Of a stretch of 64,000 bases of DNA, positions 52,001 through 58,627 are shown piece after piece. The first letter of the stretch is position 1; each line of letters starts with the position of its first letter. This DNA is from Patagioenas fasciata (lineage: Eukaryota; Chordata; Aves; Columbiformes; Columbidae). The stretch spans positions 195,555,604 through 195,619,603 of the forward strand of contig NC_092520.1 of NCBI RefSeq assembly GCF_037038585.1, written 5' to 3'. The notes under the pieces are model-generated. The model searched no databases and had not been told where the DNA came from. It saw only the letters and a program-made list of their open reading frames with translations. The translations under genes were made by a program, and so were the position numbers.

Positions 52001-52839
52001 TTCTAATTAAATACTTAGAATTCTTTCCCTTTAACTAGAAGAATGGAGTGTAGAGTTTGTTTAGTTATCACTCGTCTGTGCCCAGGTTTTAATGAGATTC
52101 ATGGGGCTTAAAATGGAAAAGCACTCTGAATATTGAGTTAGAGGGATTTCAAACTGCAGGGTAAAAGGGTAAAAGCATACTAAGCAGAACTACTTTGACA
52201 GTTCAGCTTTCTCTGTAAGGACAAAACTGAGATGCCTTAAATGTAAGGCAAAAATTAATCATCTCCAAATTCCTTGAAATAATGGAAATAAAAGACTGAA
52301 GAGAAACAGTACTGTGTCAAGTGAATCTTGAGTCACATTCATTGTTAGTTGCTGCTGCCTATTCTTAAACTAAACTGCATCAGTATTTCATGCTCTTTTT
52401 CAGTTGATACTTAATATCAGTCATTAAATAAGTATAATTTAATTGGAATGTATTCTTAGTTTTGTGGAAGAGACTTTCTTAATTTTTGTGGTTTTAAAAT
52501 ATTTAAGGCAAGTAAGTATTATCTTAAAGGAATTTTATCACTTATTTAAGATAGTAAAGCTGATCTACTATATGAGAAACACAGTATAGCAGCCCTGACA
52601 TTTCTTTTTTATTTTATTCTATATTGAACGTACTTATTTTTCCCGTTTCGTACAGGCAGTGGCTTCCCAAATCCAAAATGGTTCCCCTTGGGATAGATGA
52701 GACCATAGACAAGTTAAAGATGATGGAAGGACGTAACTCAAGCATACGAAAAGCAGTAAGAATTGCTTTTGATCGTGCTATGAATCACCTGAGTCGAGTC
52801 CATGGAGAACCAGTCAGTGACTTCAGTGACATTGACTAA
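12921..52839 (+). CDS. BRD1: BRD1 (BRPF2), bromodomain and PWWP-domain protein, 3' part of the gene (11 exons, start codon outside window)
   Basis: BRD1/BRPF2 is a nuclear scaffold of MYST acetyltransferase complexes (HBO1/KAT7, also MOZ/MORF, with ING4/5 and MEAF6). It directs acetylation of histone H3, notably H3K14. Joining the eleven exons gives 730 residues in one frame. The order is an EPC-II/coiled-coil segment (about 1-96), bromodomain (about 105-235), basic and serine-rich linker (about 240-580) and PWWP domain (about 600-700), ending in VSDFSDID. I compared this with human BRD1 from memory. It is BRD1 rather than BRPF1 or BRPF3 because of [12 protein letters not shown] (the paralogues have CRGYPSYP), [14 protein letters not shown] and the acidic FSDID tail. 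Human BRD1 long form is about 1190 residues, so roughly the first 460 residues, with both PHD fingers, lie upstream. All introns are GT-AG and phases match at every junction. No frameshift or premature stop was seen. Confidence 0.96.
13078..19175 (+). other. BRD1: BRD1 intron
   Basis: The donor is gtatgt and the acceptor is ttcttcttttag. The intron contains the antisense CR1 fragment 14335-14736 and a possible CR1 tail relic near 18175-18195 (repeated atcatag). A 7-bp-arm hairpin sits at 18068-18084, and there are T runs such as 17357-17374. I see nothing else of note. The reading frames present are short and featureless. Confidence 0.85.
14335..14736 (-). mobile_element. CR1 LINE 3' fragment (antisense to BRD1)
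   Basis: On the minus strand this encodes the ORF2 C-terminal tail, with motifs [30 protein letters not shown] and the ending [16 protein letters not shown]. The left edge (14335-14400) is the CR1 3' end reading into the flank (gaggttggaaaggat, tggtccaaccc). The terminal octamer repeat is lost. The right edge is the 5' truncation, about 14736. The element is about 400 bp and diverged. Confidence 0.9.
19176..19307 (+). CDS. BRD1: BRD1 exon: coiled-coil segment before bromodomain
   Basis: The exon is 132 bp, 44 codons, phase 0 to 0. It encodes [20 protein letters not shown] followed by [20 protein letters not shown] and KREQ. It is a charged, helix-forming segment rich in K/R/E/L that is nearly identical across BRPF proteins. 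It bridges the ING5/MEAF6-binding region and the bromodomain. The acceptor is ttcttcttttag and the donor is gtaaat. Loss of this exon would keep the frame. Confidence 0.96.
19308..23383 (+). other. BRD1: BRD1 intron
   Basis: About 2.8 kb of this 4.1-kb intron is one antisense CR1 element (19474-22260). The rest is AT-rich with a TG/CA inverted stretch at 22728-22754. The donor is gtaaat and the acceptor is cttctttag. No other gene is supported. Confidence 0.85.
19474..22260 (-). mobile_element. Near-full-length but broken CR1 LINE ORF2 (antisense to BRD1)
   Basis: Reading on the minus strand from about 22260 down to 19474, the order is that of CR1 ORF2. It starts with the apurinic-like endonuclease domain (GNKWEELES near 22225, [12 protein letters not shown] near 22100, [12 protein letters not shown] near 21850). 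The reverse transcriptase follows ([16 protein letters not shown] and [18 protein letters not shown] near 20640). The C-terminal region comes last (ILGC-type [12 protein letters not shown] near 20000, [20 protein letters not shown] near 19850). The 3' end has the standard tail, tcatagaatggtttgggttgg, at 19477-19497. Several stops and frame changes split the frame, so it is dead. The 5' end (promoter, ORF1) is missing. It is one of the longer CR1 insertions one expects in a bird intron. Confidence 0.94.
23384..23512 (+). CDS. BRD1: BRD1 exon: N-terminal half of bromodomain
   Basis: The exon is 129 bp, 43 codons, phase 0 to 0. It encodes [20 protein letters not shown], then [20 protein letters not shown] and LKE. 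This is helix αZ and the start of the ZA loop of the bromodomain (FAQPVN corresponds to the usual F..PV element). The junction to the next exon falls at LKE|VPDY. The acceptor is gcttctttag and the donor is gtatgt. Confidence 0.96.
23513..24078 (+). other. BRD1: BRD1 short intron with degenerate TA/TG repeat
   Basis: This 566-bp intron splits the bromodomain. It contains a degenerate dinucleotide tract (23842-23955). The donor is gtatgt and the acceptor is ttattcaaag. Confidence 0.9.
23842..23955. repeat. Degenerate TG/TA dinucleotide repeat
   Basis: Alternating purine-pyrimidine tracts (tgtgtgtgtatgtacatata, tatatatgtgtat, gtatatatatgtg) run over about 110 bp. This is a decayed microsatellite about 120 bp upstream of a bromodomain exon. 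Confidence 0.7.
24079..24391 (+). CDS. BRD1: BRD1 exon: bromodomain core (acetyl-lysine pocket)
   Basis: The exon is 313 bp, phase 0 to 1. It encodes [20 protein letters not shown], then the αA-αB-αC helices with [20 protein letters not shown] and [20 protein letters not shown]. The asparagine of KYNAKDT (codon 24217-24219, residue 186 of the window-encoded chain) is the conserved residue that anchors acetyl-lysine. The PMDF motif of the ZA loop is also intact, so the pocket should be functional. The exon ends PFSWED|V, the conserved BRPF segment after the bromodomain. The acceptor is attcaaag and the donor is gtaaga. Confidence 0.97.
24392..25188 (+). other. BRD1: BRD1 short intron
   Basis: This 797-bp AT-rich intron has donor gtaaga and acceptor ttttgacttcag. 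I see nothing recognisable inside. Confidence 0.88.
25189..25449 (+). CDS. BRD1: BRD1 exon: post-bromodomain linker
   Basis: The exon is 261 bp, phase 1 to 1. It begins [20 protein letters not shown], then [20 protein letters not shown] and [20 protein letters not shown], and ends in an acidic stretch ([15 protein letters not shown]). The basic and serine-rich [13 protein letters not shown] part is predicted helical and conserved in all BRPFs. The donor gtaaga at 25450 leaves one G of a split codon. That phase is compatible with both acceptors of the next exon (28655 or 29039), giving either Gly-Asp-Lys or Val-Leu-Pro. Confidence 0.96.
25450..28654 (+). other. BRD1: BRD1 intron
   Basis: This 3.2-kb AT-rich intron has donor gtaaga and acceptor aattttttcag. 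It has a G-rich run at 27890-27906 (ggggg, ggggg, ggg tracts). No mobile element or gene was recognised. Confidence 0.85.
28655..29143 (+). CDS. BRD1: BRD1 exon: isoform-specific linker and basic segment
   Basis: The exon is 489 bp, phase 1 to 1. It encodes [20 protein letters not shown] and further linker, including [60 protein letters not shown] and [20 protein letters not shown]. It is Ser/Pro-rich and probably disordered, with a basic patch (HPRKRSRS) that could be a nuclear localisation signal. The first 384 bp (28655-29038) are removed in frame if the internal acceptor at 29037-29038 is used. In mammals the same choice separates the long isoform (extra 131 residues) from the short one. 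The donor is gtaaat; the open frame reads 25 codons further, to a stop near 29220, if the intron is retained. Confidence 0.95.
29018..29040 (+). promoter_or_regulatory. BRD1: Internal alternative 3' splice site inside the BRD1 long exon
   Basis: The pyrimidine-rich cctttttgtctgtag ends at 29038 and is followed by tccttcc. Splicing from donor 25449 to 29039 gives a G+TC valine codon and continues LPRLETLL in frame, deleting 128 codons. The position and phase match the short BRD1 isoform known in mammals (…[11 protein letters not shown]). Use in this species is inferred. Confidence 0.8.
30121..30300. repeat. GT-rich low-complexity tract
   Basis: About 180 bp is almost free of C on the + strand (gttgtttttttt, ttgttgtgtttt, tttggttag and similar), with G and T interspersed. 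It is low-complexity intronic sequence with no defined unit. Confidence 0.6.
30505..30585. repeat. AT-dinucleotide tract
   Basis: The runs catatatatatatatga (30520s) and tatatatatataaaat (30550s) form an almost pure A/T stretch of about 80 bp able to fold back on itself. Confidence 0.75.
30868..30888. repeat. A21 homopolymer
   Basis: There are 21 consecutive A. It could be a decayed retroposon tail, but no retroposed body or target-site duplication is evident upstream. Confidence 0.85.
31658..31764 (-). mobile_element. hAT-like DNA transposon, terminal fragment
   Basis: Read on the minus strand, the segment starts CAGGAGTGTCAAACTCACTT and continues with CACCAGGGGCCAC, AGTTGGCCTTCAAAG and AATTTTAGGACTGTATAAAT. 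From memory this matches the terminal inverted repeat and subterminal part of an ancient amniote DNA transposon (TIR CAGGGGTGTCAAACTC, hAT-like). Only one end is seen and no transposase is present. The family name is not assigned. Confidence 0.6.
36522..36585 (+). repeat. Polypyrimidine (CT) tract
   Basis: About 64 bp of C and T with a single A (tctctcctcctcccttcttt and onward). It is a homopurine/homopyrimidine tract of the kind that can form triplex DNA. No function is evident. Confidence 0.75.
36722..36784. repeat. T18 and A16 homopolymer pair
   Basis: A run of about 18 T (36723-36740) is followed 30 bp later by about 16 A (36769-36784), giving a possible long A:T hairpin. It is intronic, with no other signal. 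Confidence 0.6.
44251..44386 (+). CDS. BRD1: BRD1 exon: serine-rich linker
   Basis: The exon is 136 bp, phase 1 to 2. It encodes [20 protein letters not shown], then [20 protein letters not shown] and LLCNS. The [15 protein letters not shown] motif is the BRD1 signature in this linker, a basic patch followed by a serine cluster that is a plausible phosphorylation region. The acceptor is tatgctgtag and the donor is gtaaaa (weak). Confidence 0.95.
44387..45440 (+). other. BRD1: BRD1 intron
   Basis: This 1.05-kb intron has donor gtaaaa and acceptor actttcatag. It has a slightly GC-richer patch at 44690-44950 without recognisable identity. Confidence 0.88.
45441..45568 (+). CDS. BRD1: BRD1 exon: linker before PWWP domain
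   Basis: The exon is 128 bp, phase 2 to 1. It encodes [20 protein letters not shown] and then [20 protein letters not shown] and IAA. This stretch is strongly conserved in BRD1. [15 protein letters not shown] is a possible kinase-site region. The acceptor is actttcatag and the donor is gtaact (non-consensus at +5/+6). Confidence 0.95.
45569..48250 (+). other. BRD1: BRD1 intron
   Basis: This 2.7-kb intron has donor gtaact and acceptor attatttttttag. I recognise no mobile element. A run of about 13 T lies at 47538-47550. Confidence 0.87.
48251..48360 (+). CDS. BRD1: BRD1 exon: start of PWWP domain
   Basis: The exon is 110 bp, phase 1 to 0. It encodes [20 protein letters not shown] followed by [27 protein letters not shown] is the first β-strands of the PWWP domain, with PSYP in place of Pro-Trp-Trp-Pro, as is normal for BRPFs. 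The PWWP binds H3K36me3 nucleosomes and DNA. CSGYP rather than CRGYP separates BRD1 from BRPF1 and BRPF3. The donor is gtaagt (perfect). Confidence 0.97.
48361..49812 (+). other. BRD1: BRD1 intron carrying a solo LTR
   Basis: This 1.45-kb intron is 40 % made of the LTR 48586-49165. The donor is gtaagt and the acceptor is tcttgtacag. Confidence 0.88.
48586..49165 (-). mobile_element. Solo LTR of an endogenous retrovirus (antisense to BRD1)
   Basis: The 580-bp element is bounded by TG…CA on both strands and flanked by ccggt (48581-48585) and cccgt (49166-49170). This is a 5-bp target-site duplication with one mismatch, the length typical of ERVL-type insertions. On the minus strand it starts TGTGCTGCTTTTGG. 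It has a TATA-like CATATACAG near 48897-48905 and an ATTAAA signal at 48711-48716, in the right order for a promoter and poly(A) site. It ends AACCACGACA. From memory this LTR family is abundant in neoavian genomes. There is no internal retroviral coding region. Confidence 0.85.
49813..49967 (+). CDS. BRD1: BRD1 exon: PWWP domain core
   Basis: The exon is 155 bp, phase 0 to 2. It encodes [40 protein letters not shown] and [11 protein letters not shown]. This is the middle of the PWWP fold, including the BRPF-specific insertion between β2 and β3 (MPR…NGV.IP.PPLDVLK) and the LFFDNKR strand with its aromatic residues. VAGHHNGVT matches BRD1 rather than its paralogues. The acceptor is cttgtacag and the donor is gtatgt; the Trp codon is split across the intron. 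Confidence 0.97.
49968..52655 (+). other. BRD1: BRD1 last intron
   Basis: This 2.7-kb AT-rich intron has donor gtatgt and acceptor cccgtttcgtacag. A pyrimidine-rich stretch runs over 50610-50830. I see no recognisable element. Confidence 0.87.
52656..52839 (+). CDS. BRD1: BRD1 terminal coding exon
   Basis: The coding part is 184 bp and starts in phase 2 (its first G completes the Trp codon). It encodes [40 protein letters not shown] and [20 protein letters not shown], then TAA. This is the C-terminal helical bundle of the PWWP domain and the short acidic BRD1 tail. The human tail, from memory, is GEPTSDLSDID, so only two substitutions appear at the end. The acceptor is tttcgtacag. Confidence 0.97.
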
Positions 52840-53089
52840 CGGCTTCTACCAAGGCATGAAAAACACCACACAGACTTGAACTCTACTAATATGAACCTCT
52901 TTGTCTAAAAGAATGTATTGAAGATATAACCCCTTAATTGTTGATTCAGTGGCTGAGTTCTGCAAACTTGAAATATTGAGCAATTCTTCTAAATCACCAT
53001 TGCCATATTGATTAATGATTTTATCGTGTTGTAGTTTGGAGGATTTTCCACTAAACCTGTTAAAATGTCTTGTTCATAGTGTTCATAAT

Positions 53090-53097
53090 TGTACATA
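53090..53097 (+). promoter_or_regulatory. Pumilio response element in 3'UTR
   Basis: TGTACATA fits UGUANAUA exactly. It lies 250 bp after the stop codon, so it would be retained in every 3'UTR form. Confidence 0.5.
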
Positions 53098-53742
53098 AAT
53101 GTATATTCAACACTTAACTTATTCTGATTTTAGAAGTAGCTCTTTAATTCCTTTTATAATTTTGCTGGGGAGGGAATTGGTTTTTGTTTCCATGCTTTTT
53201 ACTTTTTTTACTTTCTGAGGTTAAGTTACCTAAGCACCATCTTCCAGCTTAAGGTGTTTAGTGGATCTTAAAGCGTAATATCAAAATGGCATCAAATATG
53301 TGTTTGCCTGAATCATATACGTTATGGTGCTGCTTATATCATTTCTTCCTTGGTCTGTAGCTTCTGAAAAAGACTTCTGAATGTTTGTGTAAATTGTTGC
53401 TCTTTGCACAAAGTACCACATATTTAAGATTGATGTAAATTTACAATTACAAATATGTATTTTAAGAAAGGCAGTTGCATTATTTTGGAGGGTACTTTGT
53501 GAGAAAGACATCAAGAAAAAATTATACTATGTACATCACTTGCAAATCACCAAAAACACTCCATTTGTTGCTCAAAATAACAAGATTGTTTTTGTTTTGA
53601 ACAAACCTGGCTTAAAGCCTGCAAGCACATTATTTTTTTCAAAACCATATCCCATTTATCTCCCATTGATTTGATTTTATTATGTGTGCCTCCCTGTGTT
53701 TTATTTATTGTAGAAAATGTATTAATTTGCTTTATAATGAAA

Positions 53743-53748
53743 AATAAA
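53743..53748 (+). terminator. Proximal polyadenylation signal AATAAA
   Basis: AATAAA sits in aaaaataaaattgac, about 900 bp after the stop, and is followed by an AT-rich region. It would give a 3'UTR of about 0.9 kb. Confidence 0.5.
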
Positions 53749-53976
53749 ATTGACAAATATATTGATATGCATTTTTATACAGGCACATGAGAAGACAACT
53801 TGCTTTGGGAGAAAAATGTATTGGAAATTGTATAAAATAACTTGATGGTTTGTGTGTAATTTGATTTTTTTTGTAACTTGTAATCTTTTGTTTCCAATGA
53901 GATTTATGTAACTTTTAATTTAGAACACTTTGGTAGCAATAGAAACTTTGGATACATTTTTGTATGGTACATGTGA

Positions 53977-53984
53977 TGTATATA
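53977..53984 (+). promoter_or_regulatory. Second Pumilio response element in 3'UTR
   Basis: TGTATATA fits UGUANAUA. It lies beyond the first AATAAA, so only the longer 3'UTR forms would carry it. Confidence 0.5.
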
Positions 53985-54090
53985 GAATTAGTACTTTATT
54001 TTTATTTTTAAGAAGTAAAGCATTATGTTTGGGCAGGGGGAAGAAGGAGGGTGGGTTTCCAGAACTGCATTTTTATATTAAAAAGAAAAA

Positions 54091-54096
54091 AATAAA
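54091..54096 (+). terminator. Polyadenylation signal AATAAA (middle)
   Basis: AATAAA occurs in aaaaaaataaagtcaag. A T/G-rich stretch (attgattgttgtag) follows within 15-30 bp, which fits a downstream element. Confidence 0.55.
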
Positions 54097-54518
54097 GTCA
54101 AGATATTGATTGTTGTAGCTACTTTATTCCTACCTTCACTGAGATACTGAATTTGTAACAATGAAAATGGCAAGGTATGTTTGCAATGTGATTTATAATG
54201 ACTCCATTATTTATAAATGCACTGTGTTTGAACTCTTTTGCAGTGATATCTTAAATACTGTACCAAGTGATATAATATGAAACACCAAATAATGCATATG
54301 AATGCACGAAGTATTTATGCCCAGCTTTTTTATAAAGGATTAGCAAATACAGCAAAACCAATACTTTTAAAATCTTTTTTTTTAAAAAAAAACTTCATTG
54401 AATAGCATACTTCATTGTTAAACTTGCTTGAATCTTTATTTTAAAGGGACAATTACTTTTTAAATAGTTTTTAATGTTTTTATTCTCTATTGTTTGTAAT
54501 ACCCCCTTAGAAGCTTGA

Positions 54519-54524
54519 AATAAA
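54519..54524 (+). terminator. Distal polyadenylation signal AATAAA
   Basis: AATAAA occurs in cttgaaataaaatttc, followed by tctcaactg and a GT/T-rich element (ttaattttgtcctg). It is a good candidate for the main BRD1 end. Confidence 0.65.
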
Positions 54525-55239
54525 ATTTCTTTCTCAACTGTTAATTTTGTCCTGAATTTAGCCCCTGAGATTTTGCTGTAGAGCCCATTTTCTTATCCCG
54601 TGACTGAGCTGTTGCAGAAGCGCTAGTTCAAGAACCTGATTGTTTTCTTGCTGCAAGATGCAGTGTCGTCCTTACTGAGCCCTCCACCTGGTAGGTGTCC
54701 TAGCAAGCTGCACTAGCTGGGTCCAGTTGCCTATGATGCACTGTAATAATTAACTACAGATGAGTTGGATAAATTTCACAAATGATCAAGCAAATAGTTT
54801 CCTGAGTCTTGGCAGTAAACACAGCGTTAGGGGGAGCAGTGATGACAGGTACCCTGTATAGATGGTCATGGAGGTGTGTGGCTGTAATCGAAGCAACAGG
54901 CACATCAGGTAGAAAAATAAAATGTAAATTTGGTTGTTTACCTTAAATAGAACTGTAATGACTTCAAGGATGTGCCATATAGCTGTGCTCATCTTTGAAG
55001 AGAATGGAGCCTAATTTGTGCAATATTGAGACAGTAGAACTGCTGGTCATCTGTTAGCACTGCCTAGTAAGAGTCTTCAGAAAAATAATCCAGATCAGAT
55101 TTTGTTTCAGACTTGTGCCACCAAATTTACTCAGATTTGGTGTGTGTAACACTGATAATGATTCACAGCCTCATTGGGACAAGAAAATACGATGTTTTGG
55201 TTTTGCTTTGGTTTTTTTCGTTGGTTTTGTTGGTTTTTT

Positions 55240-55263
55240 TTGTTGTTGTTGTTGTTGTTGTGT
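55240..55263. repeat. (GTT)n microsatellite
   Basis: About eight TGT/GTT units lie inside a wider GT-rich stretch (55196-55270). Confidence 0.85.
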
Positions 55264-55511
55264 TTTTTGGACTCCTTATCTGTCAGGCCTTGAAAGCTGA
55301 AATTGCAGTTACAATAGGGGTTGGAATATGGTAATTTGGTACTTTTATTTTAAGAATTTTGATATCTGTAAAGTAAGACGTCCCAGTTAAAAAAAAATAT
55401 GTACACACACCATTGCAAAATGATTCACTAGAAGACTTCACCAAGTTCTCAACTACTTTGGATAGGAAGGAGGATAAGGAGCTCTTTTTGAAAGGAAAAG
55501 TGGAGCTTTAA

Positions 55512-55705
55512 TTATTCTGCAACAAATTGTTTAATCACGTCTTCAGTGAAGGCTTTAATTTGGATTTTGCTGAGACTTCCGGGTTTCATTTTCTGGCTTT
55601 TGTCTTCAGAAACAGCTCCATCAGTTCTCCAAGAATATAAATTTGCTGCCTTGATCTTCCAGGTGTCTGTGTGCACTTCAGAGAATTCTGAGCTGGAAAA
55701 CTTCA
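55512..55705 (-). other. Candidate terminal exon of an unidentified minus-strand gene
   Basis: The minus strand shows TTTTAATCAG ending at 55706, usable as a splice acceptor. An open frame of about 64 codons follows and ends in TAA at 55512-55514. It includes SEFSEVHTDTWKIKAANLYS and ends GSLSKIQIKAFTEDVIKQFV plus AE. Residue composition (charged, few Cys, no low complexity) is more protein-like than the other stray frames in this region. No ATG opens it, so it would have to be spliced to an upstream exon (phase 2 entry). I do not recognise the family, and no partner exon was found. Confidence 0.25.
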
Positions 55706-58156
55706 CTGATTAAAACAAGCTTGTTAAGCATCCTAACAGACAACACTGCATATTATTTTAAGGAAACTGGCATGAAGGGAAGTTGTTTTTCTCTTGTACA
55801 TGTGATGGAAACTGTCCCAGGAATTCCTCCCCGATACCATCTGAGAGGAGGCTGCAGCCACAGCTGTTACCATACTCTCATGCCAAAGTATCATCCAGTG
55901 GCTCTTCAGATTAGGTTAAAGTCTAAAATAATTTCTCAGACTTGGCAGTCTTCAGTGTGATTTACGTGGTTTTAGGGGATTTTTTTTACCTATTTAGAAA
56001 AGGAAGTCTGAGCTCTGAAACTATTTCCAAATTCTAGGCCCTGCCCTGGTACAGTGTTCAGATGAATATGTCCAGATCAGAATGTGTTTCACTACATTTT
56101 AGACCAAGTTCTGTGGCACCATTAATAACTGTAACATAACCATAGAGTGGAAATTGGTATTCTAGTGGAGGAGAAAAAAAACCCACAGTGTTCACACCAG
56201 TTTCTTGGGAAGTGTTACCACAGTAAACACAGGGTGTAGATTTGTACGTTCACTACTCCATTCGGGTATGATCATTTCCTGCTAATAAAGTGCGAGAGTC
56301 CCACATCAAGAAGCGGAAGCTGAGTTAAAACTTGTATTAAAATGTGAGAAATCATGTTATAAATATTTCATGAAAAAATGTGGATAGAGAATGACTTCAA
56401 AAAAAAAAGAAAACACCCATGTTTGTTAGCAAAGTCAGTAATTTTTTTAATTGTGATTTTATATTTTTTACACTAGAGGGAGCAATGCACACAGACCATC
56501 AACACTGGCAAATATTTAATATTTTCTTTTAAAAATCCTGCTACTAAAAGTTCTTGCTGGTAAACAGTCCTTTAGGCTTTTATTGTTTGTAGTCCATCAA
56601 AAGTAGCTTTCTGTGTTCTGGCTGCAAGTGGGCTGGTGTGGGGACTTATTTTTAACTGTAAAGCTAGTATGTCAAACAGCTCTGGCTCTTTCACTTTGTG
56701 TCTGATTGCTAGTGACAGGCAAGTAATCTTTAGCACTTCTATTTAGCTGATTATCTTTCTTTCCACAGGTGTACTGCTATGAGTGCATTCTGTAGCATTA
56801 TAAACAGAAAATGACTCAGAGCTGCTTGCTGCTGGTAATGCAGTACAAGTCGACCACACAGCATTTAGAAACAGAAATACTCAAGTTTGGAGGTCAAGGT
56901 GTGAGGTGAGATAATCGTGCTGTCCTGCAGGCTGGGGAAGGAAGGTTGTTCTGAGGATATTCACAAGATAATTAGATAACTCAGCTCTGGTGTGTGATCC
57001 TGTGGGTAAATGTAGTGATCTATATAAGGAAAACATGTTTTGTTTTGTTTTTTTTCCCTCTGTAAGTCTGTAACACAAGGAGTGAAATGTGACTGGAGGA
57101 AGCATCCACTGTCCATATTCTACCTCACAGCTTTTGCTTAGCTTGTTTACATTTTTGTATAACATCATTCAGTTATTATGATTCACCTAGTTTACCAGTT
57201 CTTCCTTGAATTATTTATTTCTTCTAAAACTTCTCTTTTAAGGTAGAAGAAAAGAGTAAATTCAGGCTAGTGGAAGTTTGAAAATATTAATTTGAAAGAG
57301 CATGAAATTGATTAAGCTTTTCAAAATCTTTATTGGATATTGGTATTTGATGGGAAGGGGCTGTAAGTTTATCTTCTTGCTTCTTCAGCTTGCTTTTATT
57401 GCCTGTGCAGAGAACCTGCTATCAAATCTCTGCTGGTCAGGGAGGAAAATGCAATATCTCAGCAGCTGTATTTCAAGGTTGTTCAACCCCCTTTTTGATC
57501 GTTTCCATGGTGTTACAGATCTAACACTGCACTGTTTGCAGTCACCTGGTTTTATCTTCTGCTGATGCTACAGGAAGAGGGGACAGAAAAGGACTTTTTT
57601 TTTTTTTTTAATTTAAATGTAATTATTCTTTAAAATTTTGAAATTAATCCCAGTGATATCACATATCTTGGAAAACAGTTCTCTGGTCAAACCTCTGCTT
57701 TGCTTCCTCTGTTGATTGTTTTCACAGTTCCTCCAAGCTCAGCTTGTTTTTTCTTTGTCTGTTTTGATGTCTTCACTGCAACAAGTCAGATCTGTCAGCA
57801 AACCAGGGACATTTTAGTTTTCTGGGCTAATGTCAGGGTGTACAAAGAGGTCTGGGGTAATGTGAGTAGCTTCCACATACAGTCTCTGATTGCTTCTCTT
57901 TATACAGCAAGCCTACATATTGATAAATTTCCCACCTGCTCCATTAATCTGCATTTTAGCACATTTTTGGTCTTGTCTAAGTTGTCTGGAGCCATTCTCC
58001 ACATTAAGGCCTTCACTTTGTGAACCCCAGGGAGATGTAACTATTCTCTATTCAACTTCCCTGGCAACAGCCCTAAGTTACAAAGATTTGGTTTAGTCTA
58101 AGAAGACTGGTTATGGGTTATTAGAGCCCACATCTTCCTCATCTATGTTCAGTCTT

Positions 58157-58620
58157 TGTGTCCTTGTATGGGAATACAGCGGAAGATTTGGCGAGGAGAT
58201 TAGTTAAATGTAAATATGCTCAAGTGACTTGCACCTGTCTGTAGAAAAAGCACATACATCACACTAATTGTCTTACTGACCTTGTGTCCTCAATGAGTAG
58301 AACCTCTGTGTTAGATAACACAGGCCTGTGAGAAAATCTGGACAACTTATCACTGCGTCTGAGATTCCTCCTTTGTTGTGAGAAGGAGCGGGAGGCTGTG
58401 CCTGCCTGAAGCCTTGAAATACAGGCAAGCTCAGCAGGCCCAGTGATCTTCCAGCAGGGCTGAACTGACCAGCGCCTGCATCCCCGCTTGTGTCACCTCT
58501 GCCTGGGAGCTTAGGTGCGACTTTGGAGATCCCCCAGTAGAGAGGTAACTAAAATAAAACTTGCTCTTTGCAATGCATTCATGGCCTCTGGCTCTTGCGA
58601 CGTGCCTGCCTGTGTGTACA
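58157..58620 (+). mobile_element. Probable solo LTR (unassigned endogenous retrovirus)
   Basis: This is a GC-richer island in AT-rich DNA, starting TGTGTCCTTG and ending GTGTACA. It is flanked by cagtctt (58150-58156) and cagtcct (58621-58627), a near-duplication with one mismatch. AATAAA at 58553-58558 lies 62 bp before the end, as in an R-U5 layout, and ggtaactaaaataaaacttgc resembles LTR poly(A) regions. No clear TATA box was seen and there is no internal coding part. The edges are estimates. Confidence 0.4.
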
Positions 58621-58627
58621 CAGTCCT

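Larger units (their letters stand above)
52840..54545 (+). other. BRD1: BRD1 3' untranslated region
   Basis: About 1.7 kb of AT-rich sequence follows the stop codon and leads to three AATAAA hexamers (53743, 54091, 54519). The last is followed within about 25 bp by a T-rich segment, suggesting a distal cleavage site near 54540. Proximal sites could give shorter 3'UTRs. The cleavage position is inferred. Confidence 0.75.
54546..58156. other. Intergenic sequence downstream of BRD1
   Basis: This is AT-rich sequence after the last poly(A) signal. It contains a GTT repeat (55240-55263), an open frame with a plausible splice acceptor on the minus strand (55512-55705), and otherwise nothing I can identify. 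The open frames on the + strand (for example 57700-58023) lack domain features. Confidence 0.6.

Noticed and set aside
57700..58023. 107-codon plus-strand frame in intergenic DNA
   Set aside because: It is rich in Phe/Ser/Leu from T-rich sequence, without motifs, signal peptide logic or neighbours.
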